Shown in pieces: positions 14,933-23,553 of a stretch of DNA of 64,000 bases. Source of the stretch: Nocardioides flavescens. Lineage in GTDB: Bacteria; Actinomycetota; Actinomycetes; Propionibacteriales; Nocardioidaceae. A model generated the notes under the pieces. It saw only the letters and a list, made by a program, of their open reading frames with translations, did no database searches and had not been told where the DNA came from. Within the stretch, counting starts at the first letter, position 1. Each line of letters opens with the position of its first letter. Made by a program: the position numbers and the translations under genes. The stretch lies in contig NZ_WUEK01000006.1 in NCBI RefSeq assembly GCF_009823805.1, positions 1 to 64,000 of the forward strand. Direction: 5' to 3'.

Positions 14933-15790
14933 CTACTCCGCCCAGCTGATCGAGTGCCGCAGCCCGAGCTCGATGTCGGCGGCGGCCTGCTGGACGCGGG
15001 GGACGAGGGCGCGCATGTCGTCGACAGACTTGCGGCCGACGTGGGTGGAGAGGTTGATGGCGGCCCGGGTCTGGCCGTGGCGGTCGTGCACGGGCACGGC
15101 GACGGCTACGAGGCCGATCTCGAGCTCCTGGTTGACCAGGGCGTAGCCCTGCTCGCGCACCTTGGCGAGCTCCCCGCGCAGCGCGCCCTTGTCGGTGATC
15201 GTGTTGGGCAGCATCGGGACCAGCTCGGTGCGGGCGAGGTAGTCGTCGATCTCGGCCGTGGGCCGGTCGGCGAGGAGCGCGCGCCCCATCGCCGTGGCGT
15301 ACGCCGGGCGCCGGGCGCCGATGCTGACGGAGATCGTCATCAGCGCGGGGCCGGGCACGCGCACGACGTAGACGACGTCGCCGCGGTCGAGGATCGAGCC
15401 CTCGCTGGCCTCGCCGGTCTCGGCGACGAGCTTCTCGAGGTGGGGGAGCGCGACGTCGGGGAAGGTCAGTGCGGAGAGGTAGGAGTAGCCGAGCTCGAGC
15501 ACCCGCGGGGTGAGCTCGTAGCCGTTGCGGTGCGGCTGCACGTAGCCGAGCTCGGTCAGGGTGAAGAGGAAGCGGCGCACCGCGGCGCGGGTGAGCCCCG
15601 CGACCTGGGCGATCTCGGAGACGGTGAGCCGCGGACGGTCGGCGTCGAAGACGCGGATGATGGCGAGCCCGCGCTCAAGGGACTGAACGAAGTCGCGGTG
15701 GCGACCGGGGCCCTCCTCCGACTCCTCGCTCGACTCCGTGCTCGACTCCTGGTTCACGGCCGGGTCGTCCTCCGCCGGGCGCAGTGGCAT
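14933..15790 (-). CDS. IclR-family transcriptional regulator
   Basis: A 285-aa IclR-type regulator. A 30-residue acidic Ser/Glu-rich leader precedes the winged HTH (DFVQSLERGLAIIRVFDADRPRLTVSEIAQVAGLTRAAVRRFLFTL, about residues 33-80). The C-terminal effector domain (about 105-275) has the signature SVSIGARRPAYATAMGRALLA and INLSTHVGRK. The closest named types by pattern are PcaR/PobR-like regulators of aromatic or organic-acid catabolism. It is the only non-Lrp regulator of the 15-38 kb island, and IclR proteins bind short palindromes, so it is the best candidate to recognise the TGTNCG-N5-CGNRCA sites at 18278, 18317, 27670 and 36217. The gene is last on the minus strand before two SDR genes. 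Confidence 0.9.
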   Translation of the reverse strand: MPLRPAEDDPAVNQESSTESSEESEEGPGRHRDFVQSLERGLAIIRVFDADRPRLTVSEIAQVAGLTRAAVRRFLFTLTELGYVQPHRNGYELTPRVLELGYSYLSALTFPDVALPHLEKLVAETGEASEGSILDRGDVVYVVRVPGPALMTISVSIGARRPAYATAMGRALLADRPTAEIDDYLARTELVPMLPNTITDKGALRGELAKVREQGYALVNQELEIGLVAVAVPVHDRHGQTRAAINLSTHVGRKSVDDMRALVPRVQQAAADIELGLRHSISWAE

Positions 15791-15810
15791 CGCGTCATTC
15801 CCCTCTGTCC

Positions 15811-16572
15811 TCAGCGGACGTACGACGCACCGTTGAGGTCCAACGTGGCACCGGTGAGACTAGGGCATCGGTCGCTGGCCAGGTACGACACGAGATCGGC
15901 GACCTCGTCGGCGCCCACGAGCTCCCCGCTGGCCATGAGCCCCGCCACCGCGGCGGCCTGCTCGGCACTCTGACCGGCCACCCCCATCCCGGTGTCCACG
16001 ACACCGGGGGCCAGCACGACGACCCGCACCCCGTCGCGGGCGAAGTGGCGCGCGAGCGTCTGGGCGAGGTTGCGGATGGCGGCCTTCGAGGCGGCGTACC
16101 CGCTCACGTCGAGCAGGCGCGAGCCCTGCTCGGCCGACCAGCTCGACAGCACCACGGCGGTGCCGCCACCGCGCGAGGCGAAGGTGCGCACGGCCTCGCG
16201 CAGCAGCGCGCCGGCGCCGACGACGTTGACGGCGAGCTGCTCGGCCCAGCCGGCGTCCCAGGTCTCGTCGTCGCCGTCGAACGGCGTCGGCGCGATGGTC
16301 GCGGCGTTGAGGACGAGCACGTCGACCGGGCGCTCGGCCTCGGCGGCCCGCCAGAGCTCGCGCGCGCCCTGCGGCGTCGACAGGTCTCCGGCGAGCAGGG
16401 TGGCGCGGTCGCGGTGGGGACCGTCGACCGCAGCCTCGGCGGCCTCGCGCCCGGAGCGGTACTGCCCGAGCAGGTCGGCTCCGTCGGCGAGCAGCCGCTG
16501 CGCGGTCGCGGCGCCGATGCCCCCGGACGTGCCGGTGAGCAGCACGGTGCGACCGGCGAGCGGGCCGCTCAC
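15811..16572 (-). CDS. Short-chain dehydrogenase/reductase (SDR)
   Basis: A 253-aa classical SDR. The NAD(P)-binding TGTSGGIG is at residues 13-20, the NNAG-equivalent is VLNAAT near 88, and the catalytic Ser-Tyr-Lys are Ser 143/144, Tyr 159 and Lys 163 (YAASK). The C-terminus DLVSYLASDRCPSLTGATLDLNGA is normal for the family, which interconverts alcohols and ketones. The GTG start at 16572 overlaps the stop of the other SDR by 4 bp, so the two are co-translated. Substrate unknown; it is part of the catabolic island upstream of the IclR gene. Confidence 0.88.
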   Translation of the reverse strand: MSGPLAGRTVLLTGTSGGIGAATAQRLLADGADLLGQYRSGREAAEAAVDGPHRDRATLLAGDLSTPQGARELWRAAEAERPVDVLVLNAATIAPTPFDGDDETWDAGWAEQLAVNVVGAGALLREAVRTFASRGGGTAVVLSSWSAEQGSRLLDVSGYAASKAAIRNLAQTLARHFARDGVRVVVLAPGVVDTGMGVAGQSAEQAAAVAGLMASGELVGADEVADLVSYLASDRCPSLTGATLDLNGASYVR

Positions 16573-17348
16573 AGCAGGCCCCCGTCGACGGGCAGCAGCT
16601 GGCCGGTGACGCCGCCGGCGAGGTCGCTGGTCAGGAACGCGATCGTGTTCACGACGTCGTCGACGGTCGCGATCCGACCGAGCGCGGTGGCGCGGGCCGC
16701 CTGGGCGAGCGCCTCGTCGAGGCCGGTGGCGGTGGCCTCGGCGCGGGCCTCCATGCGGCCGACGAGCGCCTCGGTGGCGACCGGTCCGGGGCCGACGGCG
16801 TTGACCCGCACCCCGTGGGCGCCGAGCGAGGCGGCGGCCGAGCGCACGAGGCCGAGGACGGCGTGCTTGCTGGCGACGTAGGACCAGATCCGCCCGTCGC
16901 CGCGCCAGGAGTTGAGCGAGCCGATGACGGTCACGGCAGAGCCGGCGCCGAGGTGCGGGGCGACGTGCTTGAGGGTCGCCGCGACGCCGTGCACGTTGAC
17001 GGCCATCACGCGGTCGAAGTCGTCGAGGTCGAGCGCGGCCGGCTCCTGCCAGACGGGTACGACGCCCGCCGCGGCCACGACCGCGTCGAGGCCCCCGAGG
17101 TGCTCGACCGCCGTGGCGACGGCCGGGGCGACCTGGGCCTCGTCGGTCACGTCGCAGCCGACCCCGACCCAGCCCTCGGGCAGGTCGGAGAAGTCGGTGC
17201 CGGGCAGGTCCAGCGCGGCGCCGTGGGCGCCCATCGCGGCGAAGCCCGCGACGGTGGCCCCGCCCAGGCCGCGGCCGCCGCCGGTGACGAGGGCCCGGCG
17301 GCCGGCGAGCAGCTGCGGAACGGCGGAGGCGCGAGGCGTCTCAGACAT
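16569..17348 (-). CDS. Short-chain dehydrogenase/reductase (SDR)
   Basis: A 259-aa SDR. It has the cofactor loop TGGGRGLG (residues 22-29), the Asp of CDVTD near 66 and catalytic Ser 144, Tyr 157 and Lys 161 (YVASK), ending [18 protein letters not shown]. The motif order and the Asp after beta-2 (LDLPG) suggest NAD+ preference, hence a catabolic oxidation. ATG at 17348 sits one base after the stop of the LLM oxidoreductase (TGAGATG); a GTG at 17357 is an alternative start overlapping it. It differs enough from its neighbour SDR to act on another step rather than being a recent duplicate. Confidence 0.87.
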   Translation of the reverse strand: MSETPRASAVPQLLAGRRALVTGGGRGLGGATVAGFAAMGAHGAALDLPGTDFSDLPEGWVGVGCDVTDEAQVAPAVATAVEHLGGLDAVVAAAGVVPVWQEPAALDLDDFDRVMAVNVHGVAATLKHVAPHLGAGSAVTVIGSLNSWRGDGRIWSYVASKHAVLGLVRSAAASLGAHGVRVNAVGPGPVATEALVGRMEARAEATATGLDEALAQAARATALGRIATVDDVVNTIAFLTSDLAGGVTGQLLPVDGGLL

Positions 17349-17349
17349 C

Positions 17350-18252
17350 TCAGGCACCTCGCAGCGCGTCGTGCGAGGCCCGCGGGTCGCCGTCGAGCGG
17401 CAGGTCGACGATCACCTCGTGCACGCCGGCGGCCGCGAGGTCGCCGAGCCGGGCGGCGACGTCGGTCTCGCGGCCCAGCGACTCGACCAGGCGAAGCACG
17501 AACCGCAGCGACGCCGGGTCGCGCTCGACCTTGCGGGCCTGCTCGCGCACGGCCTCGATCTCGCCGGCGAGGTGCTCGACGTCGAGCTCCGGCACCGCCT
17601 GCTGGGCCAGCCAGCCGTCGCCCAGCGAGCCCGCCCGGCGGAACGCCGCCTTGGTGTGCCCGCCCACGAGGATCGGCACCGCGTGGGCCGGGGTCGGCAG
17701 CTGCACGAGGCCGTCGGCGAGCGGGTAGAGGCCGTCATGGGCGGAGGGATAGCCGCTCCAGCAGTCGCGCAGCAGCGCGATCCACTCCTCGGTCCGCTTG
17801 CCGCGGTCCTCGAACGACGCGTCGAGGGCCTCGAACTCCTCGCGCAGCCAGCCCGCGCCGACGCCGAGCTCGATGCGGCCGCCGGACAGGACGTCCATGC
17901 TCGCGACCTGCTTGGCGAGCAGGACCGGGTTGCGCATGGGCAGCACGAGCACCGCGCTGCCGATCCGGACGCGCTCGGTGGCCGCGGCCGCCGCGGTCAT
18001 CGCGACCAGCGCCTCGACGTACGGCACGTCGCCCTTCCACGTCGCCTTACCGTCCTGCGCGAACGGGTAGTGCGAGCCGATCTCGAGCGGCATCGCCACG
18101 TGGTCGCTCACCCACAGCGAGTCGAAGCCCGCCTCCTCCAGGGCGCGGGCCCGGGCTGGGATCGAGACAGGGTCGACGGCGCCGGTGTGGGGCAGCTTCG
18201 CTCCCAGCGCGACCTGGCGAGCGACGGCGGGGGCGTCAGGGGAGGCGGTCAC
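17350..18252 (-). CDS. LLM-class F420/flavin-dependent oxidoreductase
   Basis: A 300-aa luciferase-like monooxygenase-fold protein. Segments [68 protein letters not shown] and [15 protein letters not shown] are typical of the F420-dependent TIGR03619-like subgroup. These enzymes use reduced flavin or F420 to oxidise or reduce small organic substrates. GTG at 18252 is chosen because the other candidate, GTG at 18273, would sit only 4 bp from an operator-like palindrome (18278-18294). It is the first gene of the minus-strand SDR-SDR-IclR unit and is divergent from the VOC/ABC operon. Confidence 0.85.
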   Translation of the reverse strand: MTASPDAPAVARQVALGAKLPHTGAVDPVSIPARARALEEAGFDSLWVSDHVAMPLEIGSHYPFAQDGKATWKGDVPYVEALVAMTAAAAATERVRIGSAVLVLPMRNPVLLAKQVASMDVLSGGRIELGVGAGWLREEFEALDASFEDRGKRTEEWIALLRDCWSGYPSAHDGLYPLADGLVQLPTPAHAVPILVGGHTKAAFRRAGSLGDGWLAQQAVPELDVEHLAGEIEAVREQARKVERDPASLRFVLRLVESLGRETDVAARLGDLAAAGVHEVIVDLPLDGDPRASHDALRGA

Positions 18253-18277
18253 GCGGTCATGGTGTCGAGTCACTCTG

Positions 18278-18294
18278 TGTGCGTCAAGCGCGCA
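18278..18294. promoter_or_regulatory. Operator-like palindrome, site 1 of the island regulon
   Basis: TGTGCGTCAAGCGCGCA fits TGTNCG-N5-CGNRCA. It lies just upstream of the LLM oxidoreductase gene, 39 bp (start to start) from a second site, in the 157-bp divergent promoter region. The same palindrome recurs at 27670 and 36217. Confidence 0.55.
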
Positions 18295-18316
18295 AAAAAA
18301 CGCAGAGCGGCTGTTC

Positions 18317-18333
18317 TGTACGTATTGCGCACA
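18317..18333. promoter_or_regulatory. Operator-like palindrome, site 2 of the island regulon
   Basis: TGTACGTATTGCGCACA matches TGTNCG-N5-CGNRCA perfectly, with arms TGT.CG / CG.ACA. It lies 76 bp upstream of the VOC gene start, a suitable place for control of the VOC/ABC/dehydrogenase operon by the island's IclR-type regulator. Confidence 0.6.
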
Positions 18334-18409
18334 TCACAACGATCTGCGAGCATCCCTGCCACGACCGCCTCACCGACAGCCAGATCGACCCCGAGAGGAA
18401 CTGCGTCGC

Positions 18410-19375
18410 ATGGTGACGACCGCCCGGACCGAGCGTCAGTTCGGCACCCTGTCCGGCCTCGACCACATCGGCATCGGCACGACCGACGCCGACGCCGCCC
18501 GCGAGTTCTACGCCGAGCTCGGCTTCACCGACACCTCCTTCGACTACACGGGACCGCTGCCCGGCCTCGCCGGCGTCAGCGGTCACGAGAGCACCGAGGC
18601 GCGCGTGGTCTACCTGCGCGCCGGCAACCCGACGGTCCTGGGCCGCGCCGGGATCAAGCTGGTGCAGCTGCTCGACCGCCCCAACCCGCCGCTGCCCGAG
18701 GGCCAGGCGTGGGGCGAGCCCGGCATCTGCGAGGTGTGCGTGCACGTCAACGGCCAGGCGGAGTTCTACGAGGACCTCGTCGCCCGCGGCCACACCGGCC
18801 TGATGGAGCCCAACGAGGCCGACCTCGAGCCCTACCAGACCCACTGCGGCCTGTCCTACGTCGAGGACCCGGACGGCGCGAAGATCGAGCTCATCGAGTG
18901 GTCGACGCTCGCCGCGGGCTGGCCGCTCGAGGAGGGCCCCCACGGCGTCAACCACGTCGCGTTCGGTGTGGACGACATCGAGCGCACCCGCGCCTTCTAC
19001 CGCCAGCTCGGCTTCACCGGCCAGCTCTTCGAGTCCGACGGCTACTTCGAGCCGATGCACCCCTGGTTCGGCGAGCGCACCCCGCCGCGGATGCGGATGA
19101 TGCTGCTGACCAACCCGTACGGCGGCGCGCTGGAGCCGGTGCAGCACTACCCCGCCTCGCCCGACATGCGCGGGGAGTGGGGGCGGCTCGGCACCTTCGA
19201 GTTCGCGATCGGTGCCCGCTGCCTCGACACCGCCGTCGAGCACCTCGGCGGGCTCGGCATCGAGCTCGTCGGCGAGCCCACGAGCCTCGACGTGGGAGGC
19301 GGCGCGACGTGGCGCTACGCCTACTTCCGCGACCCCGACGACCTGTACGTCTGCATCACGGAGGTGCGTGCGTGA
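18410..19375 (+). CDS. Two-domain VOC (glyoxalase/dioxygenase-fold) protein
   Basis: A 321-aa protein with two vicinal-oxygen-chelate domains: about 17-160 ([24 protein letters not shown] ... [15 protein letters not shown]) and about 180-320 ([24 protein letters not shown] ... [15 protein letters not shown]). His and Glu residues at the usual metal positions (LDHIG, IELIE) are present in the first repeat. The second lacks the terminal Glu in that exact place (YVCITE keeps one nearby). Family members are isomerases, lyases or extradiol dioxygenases; the reaction here is open. GAGAGGAA lies 9 bp before the ATG. It is first in a plus-strand operon with the amino-acid ABC transporter, which suggests it processes the imported compound. 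Confidence 0.83.
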   Translation: MVTTARTERQFGTLSGLDHIGIGTTDADAAREFYAELGFTDTSFDYTGPLPGLAGVSGHESTEARVVYLRAGNPTVLGRAGIKLVQLLDRPNPPLPEGQAWGEPGICEVCVHVNGQAEFYEDLVARGHTGLMEPNEADLEPYQTHCGLSYVEDPDGAKIELIEWSTLAAGWPLEEGPHGVNHVAFGVDDIERTRAFYRQLGFTGQLFESDGYFEPMHPWFGERTPPRMRMMLLTNPYGGALEPVQHYPASPDMRGEWGRLGTFEFAIGARCLDTAVEHLGGLGIELVGEPTSLDVGGGATWRYAYFRDPDDLYVCITEVRA

Positions 19376-20319
19376 ACACCGTGAACCCCGCGGCCGACCC
19401 GACCCCCGGCGCGCCCGTGCCCGCCGAGAAGGGCGTGCTCATCGGCGACGAGGAGCGCGCCGAGGCGGCTGCCGCCCCGGCCCCGGCGGGGCGGCGCGCC
19501 CGTCGCGACGGCGCACCGGCGGCCCAGCCCGGCGTCGCCACCACCGGCGACACCAGCCAGCCCGTGGTCCGCATCCGCGGGCTGCGCAAGTCCTTCGGCG
19601 ACCTCGAGGTGCTGCACGGCATCGACCTCGACGTCCACGCCGGCGAGCACGTCGTGCTGTTCGGCCCCTCGGGGTCGGGCAAGTCGACGGTGCTGCGCAG
19701 CATCAACCTGCTCGAGGAGCCGAACTCCGGCTCGGTCTGCGTCGACGGCGTGGAGTACGGCCCCGGCCTCCCCGGTGAGAAGGGGAGCGGGAAGCCGGCC
19801 AAGCGCGGCAAGCCGATCGAGCTGCGCCGCAAGGTCGGCATGGTCTTCCAGCAGTTCAACCTCTTCCCGCACCTGACGGCGCTCGAGAACGTCGCGCTGC
19901 CGCTGCGCTCGGTCAAGGGGATGAAGGCCGACGACGCCAACCGCAAGGCGGCCGAGTCGCTGCGCCAGGTCGGCCTGCTGCAGCGGGCCGCGCACTACCC
20001 CGGGCAGCTCTCCGGTGGTCAGCAGCAGCGCGTGGCGATCGCCCGGGCGCTCAGCCAGGACCCCAAGGTGATGCTGTTCGACGAGCCCACGTCGGCCCTC
20101 GACCCCGAGCTGGTGGGCGAGGTGCTGCGCGTGATGCACGAGCTGGCCGAGGCCGGCATGACCATGGTCGTCGTCACCCACGAGCTGGGCTTCGCCCGCG
20201 AGATCGGCGACCTCAACGTGTTCATGGACGCCGGGGTGGTGGTGGAGACGGGCTCGAGCGAGCTCTTCGACCACCCGACCGACCCGCGCTGCCAGGACTT
20301 CATGAGGGCGGTGCGCTGA
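19372..20319 (+). CDS. Polar amino-acid ABC transporter ATPase with N-terminal extension
   Basis: A 315-aa ATPase of the HisP/GlnQ type: Walker [10 protein letters not shown] (98-106), Q-loop [13 protein letters not shown], signature LSGGQQQR, Walker [13 protein letters not shown] and switch His [11 protein letters not shown]. Two oddities: about 65 residues of Ala/Pro-rich disordered sequence precede the domain, and a Gly/Lys-rich insertion ([13 protein letters not shown]) lies before the Q-loop. GTG at 19372 overlaps the VOC stop by 4 bp. It energises the permease encoded immediately downstream; together with the lipoprotein at 21160 they form a complete importer for polar amino acids or related amines. 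Confidence 0.9.
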   Translation: MNTVNPAADPTPGAPVPAEKGVLIGDEERAEAAAAPAPAGRRARRDGAPAAQPGVATTGDTSQPVVRIRGLRKSFGDLEVLHGIDLDVHAGEHVVLFGPSGSGKSTVLRSINLLEEPNSGSVCVDGVEYGPGLPGEKGSGKPAKRGKPIELRRKVGMVFQQFNLFPHLTALENVALPLRSVKGMKADDANRKAAESLRQVGLLQRAAHYPGQLSGGQQQRVAIARALSQDPKVMLFDEPTSALDPELVGEVLRVMHELAEAGMTMVVVTHELGFAREIGDLNVFMDAGVVVETGSSELFDHPTDPRCQDFMRAVR

Positions 20320-21056
20320 TGGGGATCACGAGCTACGACTGGGGTCTCATCTGGGACTACCGCAGCGAGCTGCTGCACGGTCTGCTGACCGCGCTGGAGG
20401 TGTCCGTCGTCGCGCTGGTCATCTCGGTGGTCGCGGGCCTCGGGCTGGCGATGGTGCGCCTCGGCAAGGCGCCGTTCACCTGGATCGCCGCGATCTACAT
20501 CAACGTCTTCCGCGGCATGCCCGCGCTGGTGACGGTCATCTGGATCTACTTCGGTGTCTCGCTGGTGCTCGGCATCAACTTCACCGTCTTCCAGGCCGGC
20601 GTCATCGCGCTGTCGCTGCTCTACAGCGCGTTCATGGCCGAGATCTTCCGCTCGGCGCTGCAGGCCGTGCCGCACGGGCACCGCGAGGCCGGCCAGGCGC
20701 TCGGCATGCGCGACACCCGCATCTTCTTCTCGGTCGTCGCGCCGCAGGCCTTCAAGATCGCCCTGCCCAACGTCGGCAGCATGTTCATCGGGATGATCAA
20801 GGACACCTCGACGTTCACGGTCATCGGCCTGCTCGAGGTGGTCCGGGTCGTGCAGAACGTCAACGCCCAGACCTTCCAGCCCTTCGTGCTCTACACCGCG
20901 GCCGCCGCGATCTACGTGCTCGTCGCCTTCGCCGTCGACCTGCTCTTCCGCGTCGGCGAGGGTGCGTTCTCGACCCCGCCCAAGGGCGTCGTCTCGAAGA
21001 TGCTGCGCGGCCGCAAGCAGCGCCGCATCGAGGCGCTCGTCGCCGAGCTCGCCTGA
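20319..21056 (+). CDS. Polar amino-acid ABC transporter permease
   Basis: A 245-aa inner-membrane permease of the HisM/GlnP family with about five membrane helices. It carries the EAA coupling loop (HREAGQALGMRDTRIFFSVVAPQAFKIALP) that contacts the ATPase, and the N-terminal FRGMPALVTVIWIYFG motif. ATG at 20319 shares one base with the ATPase stop (TGATG). Only one permease gene is present, so the channel is presumably a homodimer. The basic C-terminal tail (KMLRGRKQRRIEALVAEL) is longer than usual. Confidence 0.92.
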   Translation: MGITSYDWGLIWDYRSELLHGLLTALEVSVVALVISVVAGLGLAMVRLGKAPFTWIAAIYINVFRGMPALVTVIWIYFGVSLVLGINFTVFQAGVIALSLLYSAFMAEIFRSALQAVPHGHREAGQALGMRDTRIFFSVVAPQAFKIALPNVGSMFIGMIKDTSTFTVIGLLEVVRVVQNVNAQTFQPFVLYTAAAAIYVLVAFAVDLLFRVGEGAFSTPPKGVVSKMLRGRKQRRIEALVAELA

Positions 21057-21159
21057 GCCCACACCACCTGCCCCCGCCACAGCCGTCCGGGCTCTCGGTC
21101 GCCCGGTCACAGCGACACCCGCACCACCCGCCCGTTCGCCCACCTGGAAGGAAGCCGCT

Positions 21160-22038
21160 GTGCTCAGGATGACCCGCACCAACGCAGTACGACGGATGGC
21201 CGTCGTCGCCAGCTCGATCACCCTCGCCCTCTCGCTCGCCGCGTGCGGCGGGGGTGACGACGACAGCAACGCCTCGGACGGCTCGGGCGACGGCGGCTCG
21301 TCGTCGCAGGACCTCGGCCTGATGAAGGACGGCACGCTGACCGTCGGCATGAACCTGCAGTTCAAGCCGGAGATGTACCTCGACGACGACAACGAGCCCG
21401 CCGGCTACGACGTCGACCTGCTCAACGACCTCGCCGACGAGATGGGCGTCAAGCTCGACATCGTCAACCTCGACTTCGACGGCCTCATCCCGGGTCTGCA
21501 GTCGAAGCAGTTCGACATGGTCTCGGTCGGCCTCACCGCCACCGACGAGCGCAAGAAGGTCATCGACTTCAGCCGCGAGTACGTCCCCTACGTCAGCGTG
21601 CTGGCCGTGCCCCAGGACGACGAGGGCCCGTTCACGATCGACAACTACAACAAGTCCGGCGTGAAGATCACCGCCCTCCAGGGCTCCTCCGGCGAGCAGC
21701 TCGCCAAGGACACCTTCCCCGACGCCGACGTCCAGGGCTTCAGCCAGCAGAACGCCGCCCTGCTCGAGGTCGGCACCGGCCGCGCCCAGGCCTCGGTGCT
21801 CGAGGACTACATCCTCGCGCAGTACCAGGCCAGCAACCCCGACCAGCTGAAGAAGGCCGACCTGCCCGAGCCGCTCGCCATCGGCTACGGCAGCTGGGCG
21901 GTCCAGAAGGGCAACTCGACCCTGGTCGACGAGCTCGACTCGTTCCTGTGCACCGCGCAGGACGACGGCACCCTGGCCGAGCTGTACAAGAAGAACTTCG
22001 GGGTCGACGACTTCCCCGAGATGCCCGGTGGGTGCTGA
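21160..22038 (+). CDS. Polar amino-acid ABC transporter substrate-binding lipoprotein
   Basis: A 292-aa SBP_bac_3-type binding protein. The N-terminal hydrophobic segment ends in the lipobox LAAC, followed by an acidic Gly/Ser/Asp linker, so it is lipid-anchored outside the membrane. The binding domain has GTLTVGMNLQFKPEMYLDDDNEPAGYDVDLLNDLADEMG and DFDGLIPGLQSKQFDMVSVGLTATDERKKVIDFS, the classical amino-acid binding signature. GGAAGGAAG lies 6 bp before GTG 21160, which fixes this start over ATG 21169. It follows the permease after a 103-bp gap and supplies ligand to the importer; the ligand is not evident. Confidence 0.92.
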   Translation: MLRMTRTNAVRRMAVVASSITLALSLAACGGGDDDSNASDGSGDGGSSSQDLGLMKDGTLTVGMNLQFKPEMYLDDDNEPAGYDVDLLNDLADEMGVKLDIVNLDFDGLIPGLQSKQFDMVSVGLTATDERKKVIDFSREYVPYVSVLAVPQDDEGPFTIDNYNKSGVKITALQGSSGEQLAKDTFPDADVQGFSQQNAALLEVGTGRAQASVLEDYILAQYQASNPDQLKKADLPEPLAIGYGSWAVQKGNSTLVDELDSFLCTAQDDGTLAELYKKNFGVDDFPEMPGGC

Positions 22039-22041
22039 CCT

Positions 22042-23553
22042 GTGCTGACTGAGCAGCGCCTCGACCTCCTCGTCGTCGGCGGTGGCCCGGCGGGCATGTC
22101 CGCCGCACGCACGGCCGCCGACGTCGGGATGCGGGTGCTGCTCGTCGACGAACGGCCGACCCTCGGGGGTCAGATCTACAAGCAGCCGGGTCCGGGCGCA
22201 CGCGTCACGGACCCGGCTGCGGCCGACCGCAGCACGGCGTACGGCCGCAGCCTCATCGAGGCCGCGCAGGCCAGCGCCGCCGACCTGGTGCTGCGCACCT
22301 CGGTCGTCGCGGTCGAGCAGGACGACGACGGCTTCGCGGTCGTCGTCGTCCCCGACGGGGAGCGCGCCACGACGCTGCGCACCCGCCGCCTGCTGCTCAG
22401 CTGCGGCGCCCACGACCGTCCGGTGGTGTTCCCCGGCTGGACCCTGCCCGGCGTCGTGACCGCCGGCGGCATGCAGTCGATGGCCAAGAGCCAGTTCGTG
22501 CTGCCCGGTCGCCGGATGGTCTTCGCCGGCTCCGGTCCGGTCGCGCTCGCCTTCCCGGCCCAGCTCGCGCACTACGGCGCCGACATCGCGGTCGCCCTCG
22601 AGGCCGGGCCCGCGCCGCGCCCCGGCGACGCCGCGCAGGTCGCGCGGATCGCGCGCGGCAACACCGACCTGCTGCGCGACGCCGCGCGCTACCGCGCCAC
22701 GCTGCTGCGCCACCGCGTCCCGCTGCGCTACGGCCGCGTCGTCGTCCGCGCCGAGGGCGACGGTCGTGTCGAGCGCGTCGTCCACGCCGCCGTCGACCGC
22801 GACTGGCGCGTCCTGCCCGGCACCGAGCAGTCCGTCGAGGCCGACGTGCTCTGCATCGGCTACGGCTTCGTGCCGAGCCTCGAGCTGCTCCGCCTCGCCG
22901 GCTGCGAGACCGACTTCGACGAGGACCTCGGCGGCCGGGTCGCCCGCAAGGACGACTGGGGCCGCACGTCGGTCTCCGGCGTGTACGCCGCGGGCGACGG
23001 CACCGGCGTCGAGGGCTCCTACGTCGCGATCGACGAGGGCGTCCTCGCCGCGCTCGCCGCGGCCCGCGACGCCGGGGTGCTCGACGAGCGCGCCGCCGAC
23101 GAGCGGGCCGTGCCGGCCCGGCGCCGCCTGCGCCGCCGCCGCGCCCTCGCCCGCTCGACGCGCCGCCTCTTCCGCGTCGGCCCCGGCATCTACGACCTCG
23201 CAGACGGCGACACGGTCGTGTGCCGCTGCGAGGGCATCACCCAGGCCGAGGTCGGCCGCGCTGCCGACGCCACCGACGACGTGAGCGTCGTCAAGGCGCT
23301 CACCCGAGCCGGCATGGGACCGTGCCAGGGCCGCAACTGCGCCCGGCACGTCGCCGCGACGATCGCCAAGGCCCACGACCGTCCGGTCGGCACCGTCGAC
23401 TTCGCGACCGCGCGGATGCCCGTGCGCCCGGTGCCGATCTCCGCGATGGCCGACGCCGACGTCGCCGACCCGGGGCTCTTCGTGGCCGACCACGAGGCCG
23501 ACGGCGCCGACGGCGCCGACGTGGCCGTCGCCCGCGAGGAGGGCCCGCTGTGA
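22042..23553 (+). CDS. FAD-dependent dehydrogenase alpha-type subunit with BFD-like [2Fe-2S] domain (HcnB/OoxA-like)
   Basis: A 503-aa pyridine nucleotide-disulphide-type flavoprotein. FAD Rossmann motif LLVVGGGPAGMSAA, a second dinucleotide site VFAGSGPVALAFPAQL and the terminal FAD site VYAAGDGTGVEGS are present. The C-terminal BFD-type cysteine cluster is Cys 394, Cys 396 (VCRCEG), Cys 428 and Cys 433 (CQGRNC). The same architecture occurs in HcnB, octopine/nopaline oxidase OoxA and the alpha subunit of D-hydroxyproline dehydrogenase. With the DAO-type subunit (23550) and the ferredoxin-like subunit (25761) it would form a three-subunit amine or imino-acid dehydrogenase. GTG at 22042 is 3 bp after the binding-protein stop, so uptake and oxidation are co-expressed. 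Confidence 0.87.
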   Translation: MLTEQRLDLLVVGGGPAGMSAARTAADVGMRVLLVDERPTLGGQIYKQPGPGARVTDPAAADRSTAYGRSLIEAAQASAADLVLRTSVVAVEQDDDGFAVVVVPDGERATTLRTRRLLLSCGAHDRPVVFPGWTLPGVVTAGGMQSMAKSQFVLPGRRMVFAGSGPVALAFPAQLAHYGADIAVALEAGPAPRPGDAAQVARIARGNTDLLRDAARYRATLLRHRVPLRYGRVVVRAEGDGRVERVVHAAVDRDWRVLPGTEQSVEADVLCIGYGFVPSLELLRLAGCETDFDEDLGGRVARKDDWGRTSVSGVYAAGDGTGVEGSYVAIDEGVLAALAAARDAGVLDERAADERAVPARRRLRRRRALARSTRRLFRVGPGIYDLADGDTVVCRCEGITQAEVGRAADATDDVSVVKALTRAGMGPCQGRNCARHVAATIAKAHDRPVGTVDFATARMPVRPVPISAMADADVADPGLFVADHEADGADGADVAVAREEGPL

